From assembly GCF_003725695.1 (NCBI RefSeq), contig NZ_RJSE01000007.1, forward strand, positions 186,001 through 250,000: a stretch of 64,000 nucleotides of DNA. Direction: 5' to 3'. Below the pieces are notes generated by a model. It saw only the letters and a program-made list of their open reading frames with translations. It searched no databases and was not told the DNA's origin. Both the position numbers and the translations under genes were made by a program. Positions 8,529 to 17,095 of the stretch are shown piece by piece. Within the stretch, counting starts at the first letter, position 1. Each line of letters opens with the position of its first letter. Source of the stretch: Nocardioides marmoriginsengisoli. Lineage in GTDB: Bacteria > Actinomycetota > Actinomycetes > Propionibacteriales > Nocardioidaceae.

Positions 8529-9818
8529 GTGATCGATCCCCGTGTGCTCCGTGAGAACCCCGACCTGATCCGTGCTGCCCAGGCGAAGCGCGGTCTCTCC
8601 GGTGAGGTGGTCGATCAGGCGCTGGCCGCGGACGAGTCCCGGCGGGCCGCGATCGCCGCGTTCGAGTCGCTGCGGGCCGAGCAGAAGGAGCTCGGCAAGC
8701 TGATCCCGAAGGCGCAGGGCGACGAGAAGGCCGCGCTGCTGGAGAAGACCAAGACGCTCTCCGCCGAGGTGAAGACCGCCGAGGCCGCCAAGAACGACGC
8801 CGAGCAGGCCTGGCAGGACGCGATCCTCAGCATCCCGAACCCGGCCGCCGCCGCGACGCCGGCCGGCGGCGAGGACGACTTCGTCGTGCTCGAGACGGTC
8901 GGTACGCCGCGCGACTTCGCCGCCGAGGGCTTCGAGCCCCGCGACCACATCGAGCTCGGCAAGCTCCTCGGCGCGATCGACATCGAGCGCGGCGCGAAGG
9001 TCTCCGGATCGCGGTTCTACTTCCTCACCGGCGTCGGTGCCGAGCTCGAGTTCGCGCTGATCAACCTGGCGATGGAGCAGGCCCGCGAGGCCGGCTTCAC
9101 CCAGGTGATCGCGCCCTCGCTGGTGAAGCCGGAGGCGATGGCCGGGACCGGCTTCCTCGGGCAGGCGGCCGACGACGTCTACCGGATCGAGGGCCAGGAC
9201 CTCTACCTGGTCGGCACCTCGGAGGTGCCGATGGCGGCGTACCACTCCGACGAGATCCTGGACGGCGACGCACTGCCGCTGCGCTACGCCGCGTTCAGCC
9301 CGTGCTTCCGCAAGGAGGCCGGCTCGCACGGCAAGGACACCAAGGGCATCATCCGGGTGCACTGGTTCGACAAGGTGGAGATGTTCGTCTACGCCGCGCC
9401 GGAGGACGCCGAGGCCGAGCACCTGCGGCTGCTGGAGTGGGAGAAGGAGTTCCTGAACAAGCTCGAGCTGGCCTACCAGGTGATCGACGTGGCGGCCGGG
9501 GACCTCGGTCTCTCGGCGATCCGGAAGTTCGACTGCGAGGCGTGGATCCCGACCCAGGGCAAGTACCGCGAGCTCACCTCGACCTCGAACTGCACCGAGT
9601 TCCAGACCCGGCGGCTCGACACTCGCGCGCGGTACGCCGGCGCGGGGGCCAGCGAGGTCGGCCCGGTGGCGACGCTGAACGGCACGCTCTGCGCGATGAC
9701 CCGGACGATCGTCGCGATCCTGGAGACCCACCAGCAGGCCGACGGCTCGGTCCGGGTGCCCAAGGCGCTGCAGAAGTGGCTGGGTCGCGAGGTCCTCGAA
9801 CCGGTTGTCGGAGGTTGA
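8529..9818 (+). CDS. serS: Seryl-tRNA synthetase
   Basis: This 429-residue class II synthetase charges tRNA-Ser. The N-terminal antiparallel coiled-coil arm (about 25-105) is rich in K/E/A. The catalytic core carries [10 protein letters not shown], motif 2 ([17 protein letters not shown], then [10 protein letters not shown]) and motif 3 ([18 protein letters not shown]). It begins with GTG 8529 ([10 protein letters not shown]). Two of its substrate tRNAs, Ser-UGA and Ser-GCU, lie 10-12 kb downstream. Its stop TGA lies inside a dispersed repeat that also provides the next gene's likely start. Confidence 0.97.
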   Translation: MIDPRVLRENPDLIRAAQAKRGLSGEVVDQALAADESRRAAIAAFESLRAEQKELGKLIPKAQGDEKAALLEKTKTLSAEVKTAEAAKNDAEQAWQDAILSIPNPAAAATPAGGEDDFVVLETVGTPRDFAAEGFEPRDHIELGKLLGAIDIERGAKVSGSRFYFLTGVGAELEFALINLAMEQAREAGFTQVIAPSLVKPEAMAGTGFLGQAADDVYRIEGQDLYLVGTSEVPMAAYHSDEILDGDALPLRYAAFSPCFRKEAGSHGKDTKGIIRVHWFDKVEMFVYAAPEDAEAEHLRLLEWEKEFLNKLELAYQVIDVAAGDLGLSAIRKFDCEAWIPTQGKYRELTSTSNCTEFQTRRLDTRARYAGAGASEVGPVATLNGTLCAMTRTIVAILETHQQADGSVRVPKALQKWLGREVLEPVVGG

Positions 9819-9833
9819 GCTTGTCGAAACCTG
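9806..9833. repeat. Dispersed palindromic repeat spanning the serS stop
   Basis: The core GGTTGAGCTTGTCGAAACC (9814-9832) is an imperfect palindrome. It matches in pattern the GTCGAGCCTGTCGAGAC cores at 40.08 and 59.97 kb. It covers the last serS codons, the serS stop and the probable TTG start of the HAD gene. Confidence 0.65.
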
Positions 9834-10672
9834 GTGAGCCCGGCTGGGTCCCAGCCCTGGTCGCGCTCGACATCGACGGCACCCTGCTGATCCCCGACCT
9901 GGAGAACGGCTTCAGCTCCGAGGTCGTCACCGATGCGGTGACCGAGGCGGTCCTGGCGGCGGCCCGCAGCGGGGCGCACGTGGTCCTGGCCTCCGGGCGC
10001 GCACCGCTGAGCATGGCGGGCGTCGCCGACCGGCTCGGCCTGACCGACCTGGTTCGCGAGGTCCGCAGCGACCGGTTGCACGTCGTCGCCTCGAACGGCT
10101 CGGTCGTCGTCCGGTACGCGCCGCTGGAGATGGTGCACGAGGTGACCTTCGACGCGAGCGCCGCGGTCCGCACCGTGCTCGAGCACGTGCCGGGGGCGGC
10201 GGTGGCCGTCGAGGAGCACGGTGTCGGCTACCGGGTGAACCGGCTCTTCCCGCCGGGCGAGCTGGACGGCGAGATGATCATCTGCGACATCGACGAGATG
10301 ATCGCCGGGCCGGTGAGCCGGGTGATCATCCGCGACCCGGACTCCACCTCCGAGGACTTCGTGAACCTCGCCAAGCAGCTCGGCCTGCACGGCACCAACT
10401 ACTTCATCGGCTGGACCGCCTGGCTGGACCTGGCGCCCGAGGGCGTCAGCAAGGCGAGCGGACTGGAGTGGGTCTGCCGCGAGCTCGGCATCGACGCCGC
10501 CGACGTCCTGGCGATCGGCGACGGCCGCAACGACATCGAGATGCTCACCTGGGCCGGCCGGGGGGTGGCGATGGGCCAGGGGCCGCAGGTCGTCCGGGAC
10601 GCGGCCGACCACGTCACCGCCCCGGTTGACGAGGACGGCGCGGCGGTCGAGCTCCGACGCTGGTTCCGGTGA
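9815..10672 (+). CDS. HAD-superfamily (Cof-type) phosphatase
   Basis: The 285-residue protein starts conservation at [10 protein letters not shown] (motif I with the nucleophile Asp). It has motif [10 protein letters not shown], a lysine in the [10 protein letters not shown] region, and motif [14 protein letters not shown]. This is a Cof/IIB hydrolase, likely acting on sugar phosphates or similar metabolites. The start is TTG 9815, with GGAG just upstream, overlapping the serS stop as TTGA; TTG 9821 is the alternative and no ATG or GTG is available in frame near the family start. It overlaps the next gene by one base (TGATG). Confidence 0.85.
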   Translation: MSLSKPGEPGWVPALVALDIDGTLLIPDLENGFSSEVVTDAVTEAVLAAARSGAHVVLASGRAPLSMAGVADRLGLTDLVREVRSDRLHVVASNGSVVVRYAPLEMVHEVTFDASAAVRTVLEHVPGAAVAVEEHGVGYRVNRLFPPGELDGEMIICDIDEMIAGPVSRVIIRDPDSTSEDFVNLAKQLGLHGTNYFIGWTAWLDLAPEGVSKASGLEWVCRELGIDAADVLAIGDGRNDIEMLTWAGRGVAMGQGPQVVRDAADHVTAPVDEDGAAVELRRWFR

Positions 10673-11187
10673 TGGATCTTCCGGACGTCGTCAGCACCGT
10701 GCGGTTGCGCCTCGAGCTGGTCAGCCCCGCCGAGGCCAGGGCGATGCTCGGCGGCGGTCGCGGGCCGGCCTTCCACCCGGACTACCCCCGCAAGGACGAC
10801 CTCGACGCGCTCTCGATGATCGGCGAGACCGGCAGCAGCTGGTCCCCGCGGCACGTGGTCCGGGCGTTCGACGGACTGGTGGTCGGGTCGATCGGCTTCT
10901 ACGGTCCGCCGGAGCCCGCCGACGACGGCGTGCCCGAGGCGGAGGTCGGGTACGGGCTGGTCGCCGACGCCCGCGGGCACGGCGCCGCGACCGAGGCGCT
11001 GCGCGGTCTCCTCGAGCAGACCGACCAGCTCGGCGTCCGGGTCCGGGCGAGCACCGAGCCCGGCAACAAGGCCAGCGTCCGGGTGCTCGCCAAGTGCGGC
11101 TTCACCTCGCTGCGCGGCAGCGACGCGGACGGGAACCTGGTGATGGCGCGGCCGGTCAGCTCCAGGCCTGCGGATCCCGGCCGATGA
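10672..11187 (+). CDS. GNAT-family N-acetyltransferase
   Basis: The 171-residue protein has the RimJ/RimL-like GNAT arrangement: VRLRLELVSPAEARAML at the N-terminus, the acetyl-CoA loop region EVGYGLVADARGHGAATEAL (about 87-106), and the C-terminal NKASVRVLAKCGF. The substrate is unknown. ATG 10672 overlaps the HAD stop, suggesting translational coupling; GTG 10669 is an alternative. The 3' end overlaps the convergent DinB-like gene by 32 bp. Confidence 0.85.
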   Translation: MDLPDVVSTVRLRLELVSPAEARAMLGGGRGPAFHPDYPRKDDLDALSMIGETGSSWSPRHVVRAFDGLVVGSIGFYGPPEPADDGVPEAEVGYGLVADARGHGAATEALRGLLEQTDQLGVRVRASTEPGNKASVRVLAKCGFTSLRGSDADGNLVMARPVSSRPADPGR

Positions 11188-11731
11188 ACCCCATCAGCCG
11201 GCTCTGCGCGTCGGCCCCCGCCGGTACGTCGATCCGCGGGCCGTACTGACCGCTCTGCCGCAGCACCTCGTCCATCGGCTCCATCCCGGCGAGCATCGCG
11301 GCGCACCGGTCCTCGTCGAGCGCGACCGGCTGCCCGGTCGCCCGGGCCAGGTCCCAGGTGTGCAGGAAGACGTCGCTGGTGTAGAAGTTCGCGATCGCCT
11401 GGTCGAGCGGCACCTCGCCCAGGTGCGGGTTGGTGAGCACCTTGCCCGCGGTGGTGGGGTCGTCGAGGACCGCCTGCACCGCAGCGGCGTGGTGCCGCCA
11501 GGCGCCGACCGGGTCGTCGGCGGCGGACGGGCCGGCCGGCAGGGTGATCCCGGCGCCGGACTCCAGGAACCCGGGGAACCACTCGACGAGGTGGCCGACG
11601 ACGTCCCGGGCCTTCCACTCCCGGACCGGCGACTGGTTGTCCCAGGCCAGCGGGACGGTGGTGCCGACCAGGTCGGAGAAGAGGCCGGCGACGGCGCGGT
11701 GGTCGTCGGCGGCGGAGGGGGTCGTGGGCAT
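11156..11731 (-). CDS. TIGR03086 / mycothiol-dependent isomerase-like DinB protein
   Basis: The 191-residue protein matches the actinobacterial TIGR03086/maleylpyruvate-isomerase-like DinB fold: helix 1 with a VAGLFSDLV region, WKARDVVGHLVEWFPGFL containing the first metal His, and FYTSDVFLHTWDLARATGQ containing the second. Relatives bind a divalent metal and may use mycothiol. The start at 11731 is preferred because GGAGA lies 5-9 bases upstream; ATG 11752 would place the start inside the palindrome. Function is unassigned beyond the family. Confidence 0.82.
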   Translation of the reverse strand: MPTTPSAADDHRAVAGLFSDLVGTTVPLAWDNQSPVREWKARDVVGHLVEWFPGFLESGAGITLPAGPSAADDPVGAWRHHAAAVQAVLDDPTTAGKVLTNPHLGEVPLDQAIANFYTSDVFLHTWDLARATGQPVALDEDRCAAMLAGMEPMDEVLRQSGQYGPRIDVPAGADAQSRLMGFIGRDPQAWS

Positions 11732-11745
11732 CGCGTCTCCTGATG

Positions 11746-11767
11746 TATTCAACTGACTGGTTGAATA
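11746..11767. promoter_or_regulatory. Perfect 8-6-8 palindrome, likely repressor operator
   Basis: TATTCAAC and GTTGAATA flank a 6-base TGACTG spacer. It lies 15 bp upstream of the DinB-like gene start and 50 bp from the divergent HAD gene, in an AT-rich patch of an otherwise GC-rich region. It resembles ArsR/MarR/TetR-type operators, but no such regulator is adjacent. Confidence 0.55.
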
Positions 11768-11816
11768 AGACTAGCCCCGGCCCGGCGGGAAGGGAAGTGC
11801 TGGCTAAGGTCGCCTT

Positions 11817-12629
11817 GTGAGCGTGCGACTAGTGGCGACCGACCTCGACGGCACGCTGGTGCACTCGGACGGCTCGATCACCGCGCGCACGCGGGCAGCG
11901 CTGGTCGCGGCCGAGAACGCCGGGGTCGACGTCGTCTTCGTCACCGGACGTCCGCTGCGCTGGGCCGAGGACGTCTTCGAGCACGTCGGCGGCCACGGGT
12001 TCGCGATCGTCTCCAACGGCGCGCTGCTCTGGGACGTCACCGCCGCCGCTCCGGCGCTCGAACGGCCGATCCCGGTCGCGACGATCCTCGAGGTGGCGGC
12101 TCTGCTGCGAGCCGCCGTCCCGGGGTCGCACTTCGCGGTCGAGACCGTGGACGGGATCGCGCTGGAGACCGGCTTCCTGGAGCGCTACCCGGTGCCCGAC
12201 GGGGCCCGCCGCGGTCCCCTCGACGAGATCGCCCGGGTGCCGGCGTACAAGCTGCTGGTGCGGCACGAGGAGCTCGGACCGCAGGAGTTCTGGGATGCCG
12301 CCGAGCTGGCCGTCGGCCACCTCGTCGAGATCGTCTGGTCCTCCACGACGACCATGCTGGAGGTGAGCGCGCGCGGGGTGACCAAGGCGTCGACCCTCGA
12401 ACGCTTCTGCGGCGAGCGCGGGATCGCCGCCGCCGAGGTGGTCGCGTTCGGCGACATGCCCAACGACATCCCGATGCTGGCGTGGGCCGGGACGTCGTAC
12501 GCGATGGCGAACGCGCACCCGACGGTCCAGGCGATCGCCACTCGCCTCGCACCGCCGAGCGACGAGGACGGTGTGGCCCAGGTCATCGAGTCGATCCTCG
12601 ACAGCCGGTCGAGCACGCCTGCAGGATGA
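11817..12629 (+). CDS. HAD-superfamily Cof-type phosphatase
   Basis: This 270-residue Cof/IIB HAD phosphatase is a paralogue in style of the one after serS. Motif I is VATDLDGTLVHSDG, motif II FVTGRP, the lysine motif GVTKASTLERF and motif IV AFGDMPNDIPML. It probably dephosphorylates a small metabolite. It begins at GTG 11817. The stop overlaps the next start (ATGA, 12626-12629). Confidence 0.88.
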   Translation: MSVRLVATDLDGTLVHSDGSITARTRAALVAAENAGVDVVFVTGRPLRWAEDVFEHVGGHGFAIVSNGALLWDVTAAAPALERPIPVATILEVAALLRAAVPGSHFAVETVDGIALETGFLERYPVPDGARRGPLDEIARVPAYKLLVRHEELGPQEFWDAAELAVGHLVEIVWSSTTTMLEVSARGVTKASTLERFCGERGIAAAEVVAFGDMPNDIPMLAWAGTSYAMANAHPTVQAIATRLAPPSDEDGVAQVIESILDSRSSTPAG

Positions 12630-13195
12630 AGGGCATGGCCGCGCTGCGCACCCTGCTCGTCCTCGCCGTCGCGGCGGGGATCCTGGTGCTCACCCCGTCG
12701 GCGTCCTGGGCGTGCAGCTGCGCCATGGTCCCGACCGCGGCCAGCGTGAAGCACGCCGAGACGGTCGTCGACGGGACCTTGAAGTGGGTGGCGTCGAACG
12801 GGGTGGAGACCACGTACAGCGTCAGTGTCGACAAGGTCTACAAGGGTAGGGCGGCCGCCCGGGAGAAGCTGGTCGGCCCGGCGGACGAGGCCGCCTGCGG
12901 GCTGGGGTCGCTGGCGACCGACGAGCGCTACCTGTTCTTCATCAACGGCACGCACCCCGGCCGGATGCGGGTCTCCCTCTGCGGCGGCACGGTCCCGTAC
13001 GACGCCCGCACGGCAGCGGAGATCCAAGCCGTGACCGGCGTTCCCCGAGGACCGATGGCGCCGCCGGTCGTGAGCGGTCCGGTCACTAAGGATCCGGACG
13101 AGGGCACCCGGTGGCTTCCGGTGGTCGGGTCGAGCTTGGCCGTCGGCCTGGTGCTGGGCGGTTTGCTGCTGCTGGCCCGGCGGTTCCGGAGCTAG
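12626..13195 (+). CDS. Secreted, membrane-anchored protein with TIMP/netrin-like cysteine pattern
   Basis: The 189-residue protein has a signal peptide (about 1-30, LLVLAVAAGILVLTPSASWA) cleaved directly before Cys-Ser-Cys. This matches tissue-inhibitor-of-metalloproteinase domains, whose mature N-terminus starts CxC. A beta-rich domain follows (VVDGTLKWVASNGVETTYSV, then VDKVYKG) with further cysteines in AACGLG and SLCGGT. The C-terminus has a membrane helix (about 163-183) and a basic RRFRS tail, giving a cell-surface anchor. Metalloprotease inhibition is possible but unproven. ATG 12626 overlaps the HAD stop; ATG 12635 is also possible. Confidence 0.7.
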   Translation: MKGMAALRTLLVLAVAAGILVLTPSASWACSCAMVPTAASVKHAETVVDGTLKWVASNGVETTYSVSVDKVYKGRAAAREKLVGPADEAACGLGSLATDERYLFFINGTHPGRMRVSLCGGTVPYDARTAAEIQAVTGVPRGPMAPPVVSGPVTKDPDEGTRWLPVVGSSLAVGLVLGGLLLLARRFRS

Positions 13196-13199
13196 GCCC

Positions 13200-13733
13200 C
13201 TACAGGTACATCCCGCCGGAGCTGCTCTCCCCGGGTGCCGGAGCGCCTTCCGGCGCCATCGGCATCGAGCCCGGCGGCAATGCCTTCCGCATCTGCTCGA
13301 GCTGGGCCCGGGCCGCCATCTGCTGGGCGTAGATCGCCGTCTGGATGCCATGGAACAGGCCCTCGAGCCAGCCGACCAGCTGGGCCTGGGCGATCCGCAG
13401 CTCGGACTCGGACGGGGTGCTGTCGCCGAACGGGTCGATCAACCGGTCCAGCTCCTCGCCGAGCTCGGGCGCCAGGCCCTCCTTGAGCTCGTCGATCGAG
13501 GTCTTGAGGACCGAGGCGAGCCGGGTGCGGCCGGCCTCGTCCACGGGAGCGGCCTTCACCTCCTCGAGCAGCATCCGGATCATGCTGCCGATCCGCATCA
13601 CCTTGGCGGGCTCCTCGACGAGGTCGGTGACCTGGTCGTTGTCCTCCCCGACGAGCTCGGCGGCAGGGGTGCCCTCCGAGTCGACGATCATGATCCGCGG
13701 GTCCTGGCCCTCTTCGGGTTGCTGGCTCGTCAT
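13200..13733 (-). CDS. bpa: Bacterial proteasome activator Bpa
   Basis: The 177-residue protein matches the Bpa/PafE family (M. tuberculosis Rv3780 type, DUF2587), an ATP-independent ring that opens the 20S proteasome and recruits unfolded substrates. A helical core (about 30-150: VEEPAKVMRIGSMIRMLLEEV, ELRIAQAQLVGWLEGLFHGIQ) is flanked by a flexible N-terminus and a Pro/Gly-rich tail. The extreme C-terminus reads GMYL where the known proteasome-docking motif is GQYL, so docking is probably kept with one substitution. It converges with the TIMP-like gene, leaving only 4 bp between stops. Confidence 0.9.
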   Translation of the reverse strand: MTSQQPEEGQDPRIMIVDSEGTPAAELVGEDNDQVTDLVEEPAKVMRIGSMIRMLLEEVKAAPVDEAGRTRLASVLKTSIDELKEGLAPELGEELDRLIDPFGDSTPSESELRIAQAQLVGWLEGLFHGIQTAIYAQQMAARAQLEQMRKALPPGSMPMAPEGAPAPGESSSGGMYL

Positions 13734-13787
13734 GCCTACGACCCTATCCGCTGGTTCCCCGCCACCGGTTCGCCGAGGACTGGTTCA

Positions 13788-14282
13788 ATGCCGCCCATGA
13801 GGACAACGGTGCGGAGTTTGGCGGTGGCGGTGCTCGTGGTCGCGGGTCTCGGTTTGGCCGGGTGCGGTGACGACGAGACGGTCACGATGCCGGACGGCAC
13901 CAAGGTGTCGGCCGACAGCGACGGCAAGAGCGCGTCGATCAAGACCGACGAGGGCACCATCACCGTCGGCAAGGGGCTCCCGGAAGGCTTCCCGTCCGAC
14001 GACGTCCCGGTCGTCGACGGCAAGGTCATCGGCGGGGCGAAGGGGACCGAGGGCGGTCCGTACGCCTGGTCGGTGATCCTCCAGGCCGAGGGAAGCGCCG
14101 AGGACGTCTTCACCCAGATCAGCGAGAAGCTCAAGAACGCCGGCTTCTCCTCGGACGAGGGCATGCAGATGGGGTCGGTCTACACGGGCTCGTTCAAGGG
14201 CGAGAAGTACGAGGTCAGCGTGAACGCCGCGAAGGTCGCCGACGGGATCAGCGTCACCTACCTGGTCCGCGACGTCGCCTAG
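13788..14282 (+). CDS. Small secreted lipoprotein
   Basis: The 164-residue protein has a signal peptide and lipobox LGLAGC (about 22-27), then an acidic, Gly/Asp/Lys-rich domain containing DGTKVSADSDGKSASIKTDE and GKGLPEGFPSDDVPV. No enzyme motif is seen; related lipoproteins are common in Nocardioidaceae. ATG 13788 has GAGG 8 bases upstream; ATG 13797 (MRTTVRS) is equally possible. Its TAG stop shares CTAG (14279-14282) with the convergent quinone oxidoreductase gene. Confidence 0.75.
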   Translation: MPPMRTTVRSLAVAVLVVAGLGLAGCGDDETVTMPDGTKVSADSDGKSASIKTDEGTITVGKGLPEGFPSDDVPVVDGKVIGGAKGTEGGPYAWSVILQAEGSAEDVFTQISEKLKNAGFSSDEGMQMGSVYTGSFKGEKYEVSVNAAKVADGISVTYLVRDVA

Positions 14283-15247
14283 GTCCGCAGCAGGATCTTG
14301 CCGCTGTGCTCGCCGGCGTCCATCAGCGCGTGCGCTGCGGCGACCTCGTCGAGGGAGAACTCCGCCTGCACCATCGGCTTGATCCGGCCGGCTTCGACCA
14401 GCGGCCAGACGTGCTCCTCGACGGCGCGGCAGATCGCCGCCTTCTCGGCGACCGGCCGTGATCGCAGCGACGTCGCGATCACCGCGCCCCGCTTGCCGAG
14501 CAGCGCGGCGATGTCGAGCTCGGCCTTGATGCCGCCCTGCATGCCGATGATCACCAACCGGCCCTCGGTGGCGAGCGCCCGCACGTTCGGGCCGAGGTAC
14601 TTCGCGCCCATGTTGTCGAGGACGACGTCGGCCCCGCCGGCCTCGCTGACGACCTGGACGAAGTCCTCGTCCCGGTAGTTGATGGCGCGCTCGGCGCCGA
14701 GGTCGAGGCAGAGCTGCTGCTTCTCCGGCGTACCGGCGGTGGTGAAGACCCGGGCGCCGAGAGCGGCCGCGGCCTGGATGGCGAAGGTGCCGATGCCACC
14801 GGCGCCGCCGTGCACGAGGAAGAGCTCACCCGGCTGCAGGTTCGCGATCATGAAGACGTTGGACCAGACCGTGCTGGCGACCTCGGGCAGTGCCGCGGCG
14901 GTGGCGAGCGGGACGCCGGCCGGCACCCGCATCAGCTGCCCCGCGGGGACCAGCACCTGCTCGGCGTACCCGCCGCCGGCGAGGAGCGCGCACGCCTCGT
15001 CGCCGACCGACCAGCCGGTGACGTCCGCGCCGACGCTGCGGACCGTCCCGGAGCACTCCAGGCCGAGCACGTCGCTGGCGCCCGGCGGGGGCGGGTAGAA
15101 GCCCATCCGCTGGAGGGTGTCGGCACGGTTGACCGCGCTCGCCACCACGTCCAGGACGACCTCGCCGGGACCGGGTTCGAGATCGGGAAGGTCGGCGATG
15201 ACGAGGGAGTCGGGTCCGCCGGGGCTGGGTGCGATGACTGCGCGCAT
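14279..15247 (-). CDS. NAD(P)H-quinone oxidoreductase, PIG3-type MDR family
   Basis: The 322-residue zinc-free medium-chain reductase has an N-terminal GroES-like domain (AVNRADTLQRMGFYPPPPGA is the PIG3/TED2 signature) and a Rossmann domain with LVHGGAGGIGTFAIQ-type NADPH binding (about 142-156). The C-terminus has GRIKPMVQAEFSLDEVAAAH. It is expected to reduce quinones with NADPH. It begins at ATG 15247. It overlaps the lipoprotein gene by four bases at the 3' end. Confidence 0.92.
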   Translation of the reverse strand: MRAVIAPSPGGPDSLVIADLPDLEPGPGEVVLDVVASAVNRADTLQRMGFYPPPPGASDVLGLECSGTVRSVGADVTGWSVGDEACALLAGGGYAEQVLVPAGQLMRVPAGVPLATAAALPEVASTVWSNVFMIANLQPGELFLVHGGAGGIGTFAIQAAAALGARVFTTAGTPEKQQLCLDLGAERAINYRDEDFVQVVSEAGGADVVLDNMGAKYLGPNVRALATEGRLVIIGMQGGIKAELDIAALLGKRGAVIATSLRSRPVAEKAAICRAVEEHVWPLVEAGRIKPMVQAEFSLDEVAAAHALMDAGEHSGKILLRT

Positions 15248-15256
15248 GGAGCCAGG

Positions 15257-15562
15257 CTAGGCCTCGAGAGCTTCGAGCTCCTCCTCGACCTCGGGGTCGT
15301 CGTCCTCGTGCGCGATCGCGTCCGCGGACTTGTCCCAGCGCTGCGCCAGGTCGGCCGCGACGGCAGCCAGCCGCTCGGTCTGGTCGGGGTCGGCGTCGTG
15401 GCGAGCGGCGGCGTACCCGAGCAGGAACGTGGTGATCGGCGCGGCCGGCCGTGCCACGTTGTGGGCAGCGTCCCGAGCCAGGTCGAGGATCAGTGCCTCG
15501 TCGAGGTCCACGTCGACGTCCAGCGCGTCCGACAACTCGTCGATCCAGTCGTGCAGGTTCAC
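15257..15562 (-). CDS. DUF6457 small protein next to mobA
   Basis: The 101-residue acidic protein starts VNLHDWIDELSDALDVDVDLDE and has DAAHNVARPAAPITTFLLGYAA followed by an acidic C-terminus. This matches DUF6457, a small helical domain found fused to or beside actinobacterial MobA-like proteins. GTG 15562 is the only start that fits. It follows mobA by 59 bp, so both probably belong to molybdenum-cofactor maturation, but its own role is unknown. Confidence 0.8.
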   Translation of the reverse strand: MNLHDWIDELSDALDVDVDLDEALILDLARDAAHNVARPAAPITTFLLGYAAARHDADPDQTERLAAVAADLAQRWDKSADAIAHEDDDPEVEEELEALEA

Positions 15563-15621
15563 CCGTCCACGATCACCCAGCCGCCGCCCCCCGCGCAAGT
15601 GCAGAATCTCAACTGCCGGGC

Positions 15622-16197
15622 CTACTCCCCGAACGTCTCGCGGAGGTCGCGCAGATCGGACCAGGTGTCGATGTCCCGGGTCTCCGGACCGAACGCGGGC
15701 ACCTGGTCGAGACGGAGCCGGCCGACGAGCCGGCGCATCGACATCCCGTACTCCTCCTCGTACGACGGCCCGACCGCGAGCAGCGCCGCGGTCCGGTAGG
15801 CGGCGCACAGGTACTGCACCCGCTGGCCGTCGTCGATCAGCACCGCGCCGTCGTGCTCCAGCCCCAGGGTCAGCCGCCGTACCGTCGAGCTCGTCACCAG
15901 CGGCATGTCCACGGCGAGGACGACCAGCACGTCGGGTTTGCGGGCGAAGGCGCGCAGTCCGGCGAGCACTCCCGCGGCCGGACCGCCTCCGCGCGGGTCC
16001 TCGCGGGTGAACGTCACCGGTCGGGTGGTGGGCACCGGATCGCCGACCACGACGACCTCGTCGATGTCGAGGAGCGCGCCGAGCGCGTGCTCGAGCAGGG
16101 TCAGCCCACCGAGCTCTATCGACGCCTTGTCGGCCCCGTCGAGCCGGACGGCGCTGCCCCCGGTGAGGACAACCGCTCCGATCCTGTCGGTCTCCAC
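15622..16197 (-). CDS. mobA: MobA-like molybdenum cofactor guanylyltransferase
   Basis: The 191-residue NTP-transferase has the MobA signature LTGGSAVRLDGADKASIELG (GGxSxRxGxDK variant, about 11-30) and the DMPLV metal-binding loop (about 99-103). It would transfer GMP to molybdopterin to form the dinucleotide cofactor used by DMSO-reductase-type enzymes such as the FdhF/YdeP protein at 5.2-7.4 kb. It starts at ATG 16197 and is divergent from the nitrilase-family gene. Confidence 0.85.
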   Translation of the reverse strand: METDRIGAVVLTGGSAVRLDGADKASIELGGLTLLEHALGALLDIDEVVVVGDPVPTTRPVTFTREDPRGGGPAAGVLAGLRAFARKPDVLVVLAVDMPLVTSSTVRRLTLGLEHDGAVLIDDGQRVQYLCAAYRTAALLAVGPSYEEEYGMSMRRLVGRLRLDQVPAFGPETRDIDTWSDLRDLRETFGE

Positions 16198-16265
16198 GGG
16201 CCGAGGTTACGCGAAGGAGAGGGCGGTGCGCCGGGGGCGATGGAGCGGTCTGACATCCTGGGGGG

Positions 16266-17039
16266 ATGGGTGAGGCGCTGACGGTCGCGGTGTGGCAGCA
16301 CGCTGCTGCCCTCGATCCGGCCGGCAACCGTGCGGCGCTGGAGACCGTCGACCCGGCTCCGGGCACCGACCTGATCGTGCTGCCGGAAGCGTTCGCCCGC
16401 GACTTCGGCGAGCCCGGGTCGGAGCTCGCTCCGTACGCCGAGCCGCTGGACGGCCCGTTCGTGCAGGCGCTGGACGGCGTGGCCCGGCGTACCGGGGCGT
16501 CGGTCCTGGGCGGGATGTTCGAGCAGGGCGACGACCCGGCGCGTCCGTTCAACACCCTGGTGCTGACCGACGGAGCCAGCCGGACGACGTACCGCAAGAT
16601 CCACCTCTACGACTCGTTCGGCCAGCGCGAGACCGACCTGGTCACGCCCGGTCCGACGGAGCCGGTGACCGCCGACCTCGGCGGCCTGCGGCTCGGGCTG
16701 ATGACCTGCTACGACCTGCGCTTTCCGGAGCTGGCCCGGGCGCTCTCGGCCCGGGGTGCGGAGGCGCTGGTGCTCCCGGCGGCCTGGGTGGCCGGTCCGG
16801 GCAAGCTCGACCACTGGCTGACTCTGCTGCGCGCGCGGGCGATCGAGAACGTCTGCTGGGTGGTCGCGGCCGGGCAGCCCGGTCCGCGGTACACGGGGCA
16901 CTCGGTGGCGATCGCGCCGACCGGTGACGTGGTCGCCGAGCTGGACGACGCCGCCGGCTGGTTCTCGGTCGATCTCGACCCGGAGGTCGTCCGCACGGCC
17001 CGCGAACGGAACCCGTCGTTGAGCAACCGGCGGATGTGA
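16266..17039 (+). CDS. Carbon-nitrogen hydrolase (nitrilase superfamily amidase)
   Basis: The 257-residue nitrilase-superfamily enzyme has the catalytic triad Glu41 (VLPEAFARDF), Lys111 (TYRKIHLYDSF) and Cys148 (MTCYDLRFPELARAL). This RFPEL context is typical of omega-amidase/Nit2- or deaminated-glutathione-amidase-like proteins. It likely hydrolyses a small amide. Its start is ATG 16266. It lies alone between mobA (divergent) and the large membrane protein. Confidence 0.87.
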   Translation: MGEALTVAVWQHAAALDPAGNRAALETVDPAPGTDLIVLPEAFARDFGEPGSELAPYAEPLDGPFVQALDGVARRTGASVLGGMFEQGDDPARPFNTLVLTDGASRTTYRKIHLYDSFGQRETDLVTPGPTEPVTADLGGLRLGLMTCYDLRFPELARALSARGAEALVLPAAWVAGPGKLDHWLTLLRARAIENVCWVVAAGQPGPRYTGHSVAIAPTGDVVAELDDAAGWFSVDLDPEVVRTARERNPSLSNRRM

Positions 17040-17095
17040 CTGGTTGGTAGTCTCGGTGGTCGATCCCGTGAGCACTCCAGACGAAGGTGGCACAG

